Made by a program: the position numbers and the translations under genes
Notes under the pieces: generated by a model
The model's input: only the letters and a program-made list of their open reading frames with translations
Told to the model about the DNA's origin: nothing
The model's database searches: none
Shown here: piece after piece, positions 1 through 6,657 of the stretch
Position numbering within the stretch: the stretch's first letter is position 1
How the letters are laid out: the number at the start of each line of letters is the position of its first letter
Source of the DNA: an uncultured Clostridium sp.
GTDB lineage: Bacteria > Bacillota > Clostridia > Clostridiales > Clostridiaceae
Direction: 5' to 3'
Length of the DNA stretch: 20,966 bases
Assembly (NCBI GenBank): GCA_900547475.1
Contig: URGW01000048.1
Coordinates: 1 to 20,966 of the forward strand

Positions 1-98
1 GGAAAAAACAATATAAATTCTTAACGAAAATTACACAATTCATGGAGATAATATCATTAATTTTCGGCATCACGGCAATTAAAGCTGTAACGAACAAT

Positions 99-707
99 TT
101 AGATAGGGAGTGTGTAGATGGAGAATTTTTGGCGCTTATCTATTAGGTAAAGGTTATGTACTGGAATTTCTTGTTTTAAAGTTAGCGCTGTATAGTTTTC
201 TAAGTAATCTATGTACTCTTCTGAAGGATAGTAAAATATTAAATCTATTTCTCTAGGAAATTCTTCTACTGAAATTAAAATATTATTTAAAACCTTAATA
301 AATAATTGTAATGAAAATGGATTAAAGAAATAAAATTTGTTATCTGATGGTGATACTTTATAATTTTCTGCAAATATATTTAGAAATTTAATTTTTTCTT
401 TTGGCTTTGAGAATGATTTAAAATAACTTTTTTTATTATTTTCACATATGTCATAGTAGTTATTGTTCATTTCTATCCCAGTAATATATGAGTTATAATA
501 ATAGTTTATATAAAATGCTAGTCTTCCTTTACCACATCCAAAGTCAACTAAATGATCTGAACTATTTAGTGTATATTTTTTAAATAGTGATTCTAAAGCC
601 ATATAAGATGTAGCTTCATATCTATTATAATGATGAGATTCATAAAAGCCTTGTTGTTCTCCAGTTGTTTTTATATTAAGTAATCTTTCATAATGTATAT
701 CATCCAT
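99..707 (-). CDS. Class I SAM-dependent methyltransferase, substrate unknown
   Basis: The protein is 202 aa from the start chosen here. It has a Rossmann-type SAM site: motif I reads DFGCGKGR, followed about 15 residues later by the acidic GIEMN that would hold the ribose. A later FFNPF segment sits where motif IV is expected. This supports a small-molecule or protein methyltransferase of the class I fold; nothing in the sequence identifies the substrate. An ATG six codons upstream (725) is also in frame, but the ribosome binding site AAGGAG (complement of 715-720) lies between the two ATGs, 7 nt before the ATG at 707, so 707 is preferred. The gene is transcribed away from the prs-like gene and seems to be a single-gene unit. 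Its last 16 codons overlap, antisense, an open frame running in from the left edge. Confidence 0.8.
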   Translation of the reverse strand: MDDIHYERLLNIKTTGEQQGFYESHHYNRYEATSYMALESLFKKYTLNSSDHLVDFGCGKGRLAFYINYYYNSYITGIEMNNNYYDICENNKKSYFKSFSKPKEKIKFLNIFAENYKVSPSDNKFYFFNPFSLQLFIKVLNNILISVEEFPREIDLIFYYPSEEYIDYLENYTALTLKQEIPVHNLYLIDKRQKFSIYTLPI

Positions 708-1030
708 AATTAATCTCCTTGTCATTTATAATTTTAAATAAACTATTTATACATTATATCAAATATATATATTAAAAAATATTTATTCCTAGGTTTTATG
801 GATAATTAGCAAAATTTAAAAAAATATGTATTAAAATTAGTAGAATTTAACGAAAATAATATAAAAACTATAATAAAGTAGAATATTTTTATATAGCTAT
901 TTATTAATATTCGGCTTTAGTATATACTATTAATGAGTGGAATTTTATAAATATATGATATGCTATATGATTTATAGTATATATTATTAAATTTGAATCT
1001 TTGAAATTTTAATGTAAAGGGGAAAGTTTG
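708..1030. other. Divergent intergenic region, very AT-rich
   Basis: About 320 bp separate the divergent methyltransferase and prs-like genes. Apart from the minus-strand extended -10, the region holds a plus-strand TATAAT at 869-874 with a weak TTTAAC 17 bp upstream (846-851), a possible promoter for the prs-like gene that would give a 5' leader of about 150 nt. It also holds a perfect 12-bp palindrome TAGTATATACTA at 918-929, with a related TAGTATATAT near 977. No open frame with a ribosome binding site and no recognisable RNA were seen. Confidence 0.4.
753..761 (-). promoter_or_regulatory. Extended -10 promoter of the methyltransferase gene
   Basis: On the minus strand the sequence TGATATAAT is a perfect TGnTATAAT extended -10 element, about 45 nt before the chosen start codon at 707. 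No good -35 hexamer is seen 17 bp upstream, which is usual for extended -10 promoters. Transcription would start near 746. Confidence 0.45.
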
Positions 1031-2122
1031 ATGACAGAATTAAGACATGAGTTAGGAATAATAGCTTTAGAAAGTTGTAAAGAACTTGGAAACGCTATTG
1101 ATAAGCTTATTCAAGAAAAGAGAAATACTAATGAATCATTCCTAATACCAATCAATGAAATAAGATTCTCTAACGGAGAGGGAAAAGTCAAAATATCAGA
1201 GAGTGTAAGAGGTAAGGATATATACATTTTATGCGATATTGGTAATTACAGTTGTACATATAAAATGTTTGGATTTATTAATCATAAGGGGCCAGATGAG
1301 CATTTCCAAGATATAAAGAGAACGGTTTCTGCAATTAGAGGTAAAGCTGCAAAGATTACAGTAATAATGCCACTTCTATATGAATCAAGACAACATAGAC
1401 GTAAGGGTAGAGAATCTTTAGACTGTGCATTAGCACTTCAAGAATTGGAAAGATTAGGAGTACACGAAGTTCTTACATTTGATGTACATGATCCTAATGT
1501 ACAAAATGCAATTCCTCTACTATCTTTTGAGAATTTCTATCCAACTTATGATATAGTAAAATCTCTTATAAAGAATGAAAATACATTAGAGTTAAACAAA
1601 GACAAGCTTATAGTTATAAGCCCAGATACTGGAGCTATGGATAGAGCTATTTATTATTCAAGTGTTTTAGGAGTTGATGTAGGTTTATTCTATAAGAGAA
1701 GAGACCATTCAACAATAGTAAATGGAAAAAATCCTATAGTACAACATGAATATATGGGAAGAGATGTTGAAGGAAAAGATGTATTAATAGTTGATGATAT
1801 GATAGCATCTGGTGAATCAGTACTTGATATAGCTATTGAGCTAAAGGAAAGAAGAGCAAGAAATGTTTATGTAGCAACTACATTTGCTTTCTTTACAGAA
1901 GGATTAGAAAAGTTTAATAGATTCTATGAAGATGGAATAATATCTAGAGTATATTCTACTAATTTAACATATATATCTGATGAATTACGTGATTCTAAAT
2001 GGTACAGAGCTGTAGATATGTCAGAATTAGTATCAAAAATAATAAATAAGTTAAATTATGATAAGTCTATTGCTTCTTATATGGATGCAACAAGAGTAAT
2101 TCGTGATTTATTAGAAGAATAA
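1031..2122 (+). CDS. Ribose-phosphate pyrophosphokinase paralogue (Prs-like)
   Basis: This 363-aa protein has the architecture of PRPP synthetase (ribose 5-phosphate + ATP to PRPP + AMP): a tandem of phosphoribosyltransferase-like domains, a basic loop SRQHRRKGRES near residues 119-129, a histidine in DVHDP (residue 153) at the place of the catalytic DLH motif, the flexible-loop KRR at 222-224, and the PRPP loop VLIVDDMIASGES at 251-263. It is longer than usual Prs (about 315 aa). It departs from the canonical motifs (DVHDPNVQ instead of DLHxxQIQ; IASGES instead of IDTAGT), so it is a paralogue, not the housekeeping enzyme. A TTG three bases upstream is in frame, but the AAAGGGG ribosome binding site (1016-1022) is best spaced for ATG at 1031. 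A hairpin with a T-run follows the stop. Confidence 0.85.
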   Translation: MTELRHELGIIALESCKELGNAIDKLIQEKRNTNESFLIPINEIRFSNGEGKVKISESVRGKDIYILCDIGNYSCTYKMFGFINHKGPDEHFQDIKRTVSAIRGKAAKITVIMPLLYESRQHRRKGRESLDCALALQELERLGVHEVLTFDVHDPNVQNAIPLLSFENFYPTYDIVKSLIKNENTLELNKDKLIVISPDTGAMDRAIYYSSVLGVDVGLFYKRRDHSTIVNGKNPIVQHEYMGRDVEGKDVLIVDDMIASGESVLDIAIELKERRARNVYVATTFAFFTEGLEKFNRFYEDGIISRVYSTNLTYISDELRDSKWYRAVDMSELVSKIINKLNYDKSIASYMDATRVIRDLLEE

Positions 2123-2133
2123 GAATGTGATAT

Positions 2134-2184
2134 ATTATAGCATATGTAAAATAATGAGAATTTACTATGCTATAATATTTTTTT
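2134..2184 (+). terminator. Rho-independent terminator after the prs-like gene
   Basis: Arms 2134-2150 and 2161-2176 form a 16-bp stem with one bulged T (2145) and a 10-nt loop, followed by seven T residues (2178-2184). The stem is AT-rich (only 4 G-C pairs or fewer), so efficiency is uncertain. The right arm contains TGCTATAAT, an extended -10 promoter match, so the same bases may both end prs transcription and start the next unit. Confidence 0.6.
2168..2176 (+). promoter_or_regulatory. Extended -10 promoter for the small peptide gene
   Basis: TGCTATAAT at 2168-2176 is a perfect TGnTATAAT element inside the right arm of the hairpin. A start near 2183 would leave a leader of about 13 nt containing the GGAG ribosome binding site (2187-2190). 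No convincing -35 is seen. Confidence 0.4.
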
Positions 2185-2195
2185 ATGGAGAAATT

Positions 2196-2381
2196 ATGAG
2201 AAAAGAATCAATTGATAAAATAAAGAAAGAAAATGAAGTATTATGTGTAAATAAAAAAGAAAATAAAGAAAATTTAATTATATGGGAAAAGGGAGATATA
2301 CAATACAAATGTAATAGTGAAAATATTTCTTCAGAATATAATGTATCAGGTATAGGTGGATATGGATTAAACCTTATATAG
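2196..2381 (+). CDS. Small peptide of unknown function, 61 aa, possible modification substrate
   Basis: The ATG at 2196 follows GGAG (2187-2190) at a 5-nt spacing; the frame is open further upstream, but that part runs through the hairpin and lacks a ribosome binding site. The peptide has a strongly charged Lys/Glu-rich N-terminal half, cysteines at 17 and 39, and a Gly-rich, uncharged tail ending SGIGGYGLNLI. It has no signal peptide and no transmembrane segment. The stop lies 31 bp before the putative glycosyltransferase gene, with no hairpin between, so the two are probably cotranscribed. A charged leader followed by a small, Gly-rich tail beside a modifying-type enzyme is the layout of a ribosomally made, modified peptide, but no known precursor family is recognised. 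Codon use matches the neighbours. Confidence 0.55.
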   Translation: MRKESIDKIKKENEVLCVNKKENKENLIIWEKGDIQYKCNSENISSEYNVSGIGGYGLNLI

Positions 2382-2412
2382 ACTTTATTTTTATGAAGAA
2401 AGGAAAGAAATA

Positions 2413-3297
2413 ATGATAGAAGCATTTCATTCAAATTGGACTATGCCATTTTTAAATGCAAATCCACATAAAGAGTATTATGTAGAGGATTTTGAAATAT
2501 TAACAACTATTCTTTCTGCATTGAAGTGGAGAGAGAAAAATGGAAGCATAAAAATGATTACTGATAGAGTAGGTGCTAATTATTATAAGAGTATAGGTTT
2601 AGAAAATATATGGGATTTAGGAATTGATATATCTTTAGATAATATTAGCGATAGAATTGATAGTAATATATTTTGGGCAGCAGGAAAGCTTTATGCCTTA
2701 AAGAGTCAAAAATCTCCATGTGTCATGATGGATACTGATTTTATTGTATGGGAAAATGTAAAGGATATTTTAAATAATACAGAATTAAGTGTAATACATA
2801 AGGAAAGAATAATAGAGGAAGTATATCCAAACAAAGAGTATTTTAAGTTTAAAAATGGATATTATTTAGATAAAGAATGGGATTGGACAGTGTTACCCAG
2901 TAATACTGCATTTATATATATTTATAATAATGACTTTAAAGAATATTATACTGAAACAGCTATAGATTTTATGAGTAATTTATCTAATAGTGATAATAAA
3001 ATTATTAACATGGTTTTTGCAGAGCAAAGGCTTATATCAATGTGTGCTAAAAGAAAAAATATAGAAATTAAAGAGATAATGAGTTTAGAAAACTTATTTT
3101 CTAATAATCAAAAATTATTTACTCATACTTGGGGATATAAGAAAGAAATGAAGGATAATTTTAAGAAAAGAAAAGATTTTTGTATGAGATGTATTAATAG
3201 AATTATTAAGGATTATCCTGAATATGAAGATATTATAGCTAATATTGATAATTTAAAAAGTTATTATAATGAAATTAAAAATTACTTTTATATTTAA
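2413..3297 (+). CDS. Putative GT-A-like glycosyltransferase with DxD motif
   Basis: This 294-aa protein has features of GT-A-fold sugar transferases: an N-terminal stretch with alternating strands, a DTD (DxD) metal/nucleotide-sugar motif at residues 107-109 preceded by a hydrophobic strand (PCVMM), then NTAFIYIYN near 164-172, FAEQRLIS near 202-209 and HTWGYKK at 238-244. This order (DxD, NTxxxY, EQxxI, HxWG) resembles an uncharacterised GT-A-like DUF group (from memory, DUF6734-like); the family name is uncertain. There is no signal peptide or membrane segment, so it is cytoplasmic. The ribosome binding site AAAGGAAAG precedes the ATG. Its only close partner is the 61-aa peptide upstream, which suggests the peptide, or something made with it, as substrate; that is inference. 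It could instead glycosylate a cell-surface precursor. Confidence 0.6.
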   Translation: MIEAFHSNWTMPFLNANPHKEYYVEDFEILTTILSALKWREKNGSIKMITDRVGANYYKSIGLENIWDLGIDISLDNISDRIDSNIFWAAGKLYALKSQKSPCVMMDTDFIVWENVKDILNNTELSVIHKERIIEEVYPNKEYFKFKNGYYLDKEWDWTVLPSNTAFIYIYNNDFKEYYTETAIDFMSNLSNSDNKIINMVFAEQRLISMCAKRKNIEIKEIMSLENLFSNNQKLFTHTWGYKKEMKDNFKKRKDFCMRCINRIIKDYPEYEDIIANIDNLKSYYNEIKNYFYI

Positions 3298-3402
3298 TTT
3301 AAAGAGTTTTCAGATAAAATAGAATAATGAATCTTTTTACTTATTTTAGAGATTTAGTGTTATTATATATATAATAAGAATTTTTTGAAGGAGTGTGGGA
3401 AA

Positions 3403-4596
3403 ATGAAAACTTTAGTAATAAATTGTGGTAGTTCATCTTTAAAGTATCAATTAATCGATATGAGTACAGAAGAATGTATGGTTCAAGGATTAGTTGAAAG
3501 AATAGGAATCGAAGGTTCTATATTAACTCAAAAGGTTGAGGGAAAAGATAAATATGTAATAAATAAAGAAATTAAAAATCATAAGGACGCAATAAAACTA
3601 GTATTAGAAGCATTAATTGATCCAGCTCATGGAGTTATTAAATCTATGGAGGAAATTTCAGCAGTAGGACATAGAGTTGTTCACGGTGGAGAAAAATATT
3701 CAGATTCAGTTTTAATTAATGATGAAGTTTTACAATCAATTAAAGATTGTATAGCGCTTGCACCATTACATAACCCACCTAATATTATAGGAATTGAGGC
3801 ATGCAAAGAATTGATGCCAAATACTCCAATGGTAGCAGTATTTGATACAGCATTCCATCAAACAATGCCTAAACATTCATATATCTGTCCATTGCCATAC
3901 GATTTATATAAAAAGTATGGTATTAGAAAATATGGATTCCATGGAACATCTCATAAATATGTTTCAAATAAAGTAGCGGAAGCTATAGGAAAAGATATGA
4001 AAGATTTAAAGATAGTTACATGTCACCTAGGAAATGGTTGTTCATTAGCTGCTGTTAAGAATGGTAAATCTGTGGATACTTCTATGGGATTTACTCCATT
4101 AGCAGGTGTTATGATGGGAACAAGATCAGGAAGTATAGATCCATCTGTTATTAGTTTCTTAATAGAACAACATGGATATACAATAGAAGAAATAGACGAA
4201 TTATTAAATAAAAAGTCTGGAGTTCTAGGAATTTCAGGAGTATCATCAGATTTTAGAGATGTTTTAGCTGCAGGTGAAGATGGAAATGAAAGAGCAAAGC
4301 TTGCTTTAGAAATATTCTACTATAAAGTTAGAACTCAAATTGCTGCTTATGCTGGAGCAATGGGTGGAATAGATGTAATAGTATTTACTGCTGGTATAGG
4401 GGAAAATTCTGCTATTACAAGAAAAGAAATATTAAAAGGTTTAGAATTCTTTGGTTTTGAACTTGATGAAGAAAAAAATGAAATAAGAGGAAATATCCAA
4501 GAAATATCTACTGAGAACTCTAGAGTAAAAGTATATGTAGTACCTACTAATGAAGAGTTAATGATAGCTAGAGATACAGCAAAATTAGTTAAATAA
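3403..4596 (+). CDS. ackA: Acetate kinase
   Basis: The 397-aa product is full length for AckA, which makes ATP from acetyl phosphate + ADP in fermentation. Family motifs are intact: NCGSSSLKYQ at the N-terminus, HRVVHGGE, FDTAFHQTMP, KYGFHGTSHKYV, HLGNGCSLAAV, GTRSGSIDPS and FTAGIGENS, covering the acetate/phosphate pocket and the ASKHA ATP site. An in-frame TTG lies 18 bp upstream at 3385, but AAGGAG at 3388-3393 is the ribosome binding site for ATG 3403. A likely extended -10 (TGTTATTAT, 3358-3366) precedes it. The usual partner phosphotransacetylase gene (pta) is not adjacent; the gene stands alone between a putative glycosyltransferase gene and its own terminator. Confidence 0.97.
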   Translation: MKTLVINCGSSSLKYQLIDMSTEECMVQGLVERIGIEGSILTQKVEGKDKYVINKEIKNHKDAIKLVLEALIDPAHGVIKSMEEISAVGHRVVHGGEKYSDSVLINDEVLQSIKDCIALAPLHNPPNIIGIEACKELMPNTPMVAVFDTAFHQTMPKHSYICPLPYDLYKKYGIRKYGFHGTSHKYVSNKVAEAIGKDMKDLKIVTCHLGNGCSLAAVKNGKSVDTSMGFTPLAGVMMGTRSGSIDPSVISFLIEQHGYTIEEIDELLNKKSGVLGISGVSSDFRDVLAAGEDGNERAKLALEIFYYKVRTQIAAYAGAMGGIDVIVFTAGIGENSAITRKEILKGLEFFGFELDEEKNEIRGNIQEISTENSRVKVYVVPTNEELMIARDTAKLVK

Positions 4597-4608
4597 TTAT
4601 AAAATAAT

Positions 4609-4650
4609 GTGTTAAAAAGGTTATTTAATAATCTTTTTAACACTATTTTT
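4609..4650 (+). terminator. Rho-independent terminator of ackA
   Basis: Arms 4609-4625 and 4627-4643 are complementary over 17 bases with one G-T wobble (the innermost pairs must open to form a loop), followed by TATTTTT. It lies 12 bp after the ackA stop. Confidence 0.85.
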
Positions 4651-4711
4651 GTATTTGGAAATACTAATAAATAAATCTATTATTTATCTAGTAGTTGCTT
4701 AATATTTAATA

Positions 4712-4720
4712 TGTTATAAT
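4712..4720 (+). promoter_or_regulatory. Extended -10 promoter of the unknown 190-aa gene
   Basis: TGTTATAAT at 4712-4720 is a perfect extended -10. The nearest -35-like hexamer, TTGCTT at 4695-4700, is too close (14 bp) to count. The start would be near 4727, about 26 nt before the ATG. Confidence 0.5.
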
Positions 4721-4752
4721 AATTATTATTAATTATATAAGGAGATAGTATT

Positions 4753-5325
4753 ATGGGAAATAAGATAACTTTAACATATGAAAACGGGGAATTTAATGTT
4801 GCTATAAATGAAAGTGTTGTATATACAGATAAGGAGATGGAAGGTGCACTTCTTAAATTTAACTCAGTAGTTAAAAATAATGCTATAGAGCAAAAAAATT
4901 CATGGGATGCTATAGAAGCTGAAGTTAATAATTATAGTATTGAAGAAGTTGAGGTAAATTCACAGTTTAAGACTATTAACTTTGGAAAAATGAAGTACTT
5001 CTATAATACTGATAAAGTATTTTATATTCAAAATAATAGTATGATATCATTAGGTGGAGGTTATTCATTATTCAATTTTGTATTGAAAAAAATTAATGAA
5101 AGTAAATTAAAAAATGAAGAGAATTTTTTAGAGTTATGTAAAATATCAATGCTAAATAAAGCAACTTTTAGTGCAAATGAAGATCTTGTAATGATAGCAA
5201 GTCCAAAATTTAGTTATGGAACAGTAGAATATAACTTTGCCACTAATAAAATAAATAAGGGGACTAGTAGTGAAAAAGGAAGCTTTGAAGAATTTAAAAA
5301 TTATGTTTTAGAGATTCTTAAATAG
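4753..5325 (+). CDS. Hypothetical protein, 190 aa
   Basis: No family is recognised. The ATG follows AAGGAGATAG with good spacing. The protein is cytoplasmic in character: no signal peptide, no transmembrane segment, no cysteine cluster (a single Cys near residue 136) and no nucleotide-binding motif. The N-terminal half looks like short beta strands (KITLTYENGEFNVAI; FKTINFGKMKYFYN), with a Gly-rich turn SLGGGYS in the middle and an amphipathic helix at the C-terminus (FEEFKNYVLEILK). It lies between the ackA terminator and the oxidoreductase gene, 70 bp upstream of the latter, with an inverted repeat in between, so cotranscription is possible but not certain. Confidence 0.7.
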   Translation: MGNKITLTYENGEFNVAINESVVYTDKEMEGALLKFNSVVKNNAIEQKNSWDAIEAEVNNYSIEEVEVNSQFKTINFGKMKYFYNTDKVFYIQNNSMISLGGGYSLFNFVLKKINESKLKNEENFLELCKISMLNKATFSANEDLVMIASPKFSYGTVEYNFATNKINKGTSSEKGSFEEFKNYVLEILK

Positions 5326-5350
5326 GCTATTTAGGTCACTGAAGATGAAA

Positions 5351-5379
5351 TAATGATTCTATAGTGAAGGAAATCATTA
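5351..5379. repeat. Inverted repeat before the GltD-like gene
   Basis: TAATGATT (5351-5358) and AATCATTA (5372-5379) are perfect 8-bp arms 13 bp apart, ending 2 bp before the AAGGAG ribosome binding site of the downstream gene. There is no T-run, so it is not a terminator; it may be an operator or a small hairpin affecting translation. Confidence 0.4.
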
Positions 5380-5395
5380 CAATAAGGAGATATAT

Positions 5396-6631
5396 ATGAA
5401 AGAGTTATTATTAGAAGCAGATAGATGTTTATTATGTAAAAATGCCAGATGTCAGGCAAATTGTCCAATAAGAACAGAAATTCCAGATGTAGTTAAGCTA
5501 TTTAAGGAAGGCAAAATAATGGAGGCTGGTGAAATATTATTTAGTAATAATCCATTATCAGCAGCATGTGCTATAGTTTGCCCACATGAGGATCAATGTA
5601 AAGGAAATTGCATTAGAGGAATAAAAAGTGAACCTGTTAGCTTTTGTGAGATTGAAGAATATATTTCTGGAGAATATTTATATAAAGTTAAATTTGATAA
5701 GGTAGAGTCAAGAAATGAAAGAATTGCTATAATAGGAGCAGGACCAGCAGGAATTACTTTATCAATAATATTAGCAAGAAAAGGCTTTAAAGTTACACTT
5801 TTTGATGCTCATGAGAAAATTGGTGGAGTTCTTAGATATGGAATTCCAGAGTATAGATTGAAAAATTCTATGATAGATAGATATGAAGAATTACTTATTG
5901 AGCTTGGAGTAAAAATTAGGCCAAACACTTTAATTGGACCTGTTATCACATTAGATAAGCTATTTTTTGATGGATATAAGGCGGTATTTATAGGTACTGG
6001 CGTATGGAATCCTAAGACTTTAAATATAAAGGGAGAGTCATTAGGAAATGTACATTATGCAATAGATTATTTAAAGTCACCACAAGTTTATAATTTAGGA
6101 AAAAGAGTGGCTGTAATTGGTGCAGGAAATGTTGCTATGGATGCGGCTAGAGTTGCTAAAAGAAGTGGTGCTGAAGAAGTATATATTCTTTATAGAAAAG
6201 GCTTTGAAAATATGCCATGTACTAGAGCTGAATTAGAAGAGGCTAAAGAAGATGGAATTAAGTTTGAATTATTTAAGGCACCTTTAGAATTAACTGAAGA
6301 AGGTGTTAAATATATAGAAACTAGAAATGAAGTGGATGAATCAGGTAGAGTAAACACAGTTACTATAGAGGGGACAGAAGGAATGTTTAACTGTGACTCT
6401 ACAATAATTGCAGTAAGTCAATCACCAAGAAAGAATATAGTTGCTAATACTGAAGGTTTAGAAACTAATAAATGGGGATTATTGCTTACTGATGAAAAGG
6501 GACATACAACAAGAGATGGAGTATTTGCATCAGGAGATGTTGTTACTGGAGCTAATACAGTAGTTCATGCAGTTGCATATGCAAAAGTAGTTGCAGATTC
6601 TATAGAAGAATATTGTGATAACAACAATTAA
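5396..6631 (+). CDS. GltD-like NAD(P)H-dependent flavo-iron-sulfur oxidoreductase
   Basis: This 411-aa protein has the layout of the glutamate synthase small subunit and related electron-bifurcation or dihydropyrimidine-dehydrogenase-type modules. An N-terminal iron-sulfur domain has cysteines 11, 14, 19, 23 and 58, 62, 68, 72 (two [4Fe-4S] sites). An FAD Rossmann motif, IGAGPAG, lies at 113-119, the NAD(P) site IGAGNVAMDAARVAKRSGAE at 241-260, and the second FAD contact ASGDVVTGANTVVHA at 378-392. It would move electrons between NAD(P)H, FAD and Fe-S clusters. No large glutamate synthase subunit (gltB) is next to it, so its partner is unknown and the name gltD is not justified. Its neighbour 26 bp downstream is an RNA methyltransferase gene, probably in the same transcript. 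Confidence 0.88.
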   Translation: MKELLLEADRCLLCKNARCQANCPIRTEIPDVVKLFKEGKIMEAGEILFSNNPLSAACAIVCPHEDQCKGNCIRGIKSEPVSFCEIEEYISGEYLYKVKFDKVESRNERIAIIGAGPAGITLSIILARKGFKVTLFDAHEKIGGVLRYGIPEYRLKNSMIDRYEELLIELGVKIRPNTLIGPVITLDKLFFDGYKAVFIGTGVWNPKTLNIKGESLGNVHYAIDYLKSPQVYNLGKRVAVIGAGNVAMDAARVAKRSGAEEVYILYRKGFENMPCTRAELEEAKEDGIKFELFKAPLELTEEGVKYIETRNEVDESGRVNTVTIEGTEGMFNCDSTIIAVSQSPRKNIVANTEGLETNKWGLLLTDEKGHTTRDGVFASGDVVTGANTVVHAVAYAKVVADSIEEYCDNNN

Positions 6632-6657
6632 TAAATTATTTGTAAGAGGGTGTTAAA

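Noticed and set aside
2183..2434. Minus-strand open frame opposite the small peptide gene
   Set aside because: It lies antisense to the peptide gene and the start of the putative glycosyltransferase, has no ribosome binding site and reads as low-complexity Phe/Ser/Leu sequence, as expected from the complement of AT-rich coding DNA.
4347..4643. Minus-strand open frame opposite the end of ackA
   Set aside because: It begins inside the ackA terminator hairpin and runs antisense to strongly conserved ackA codons.
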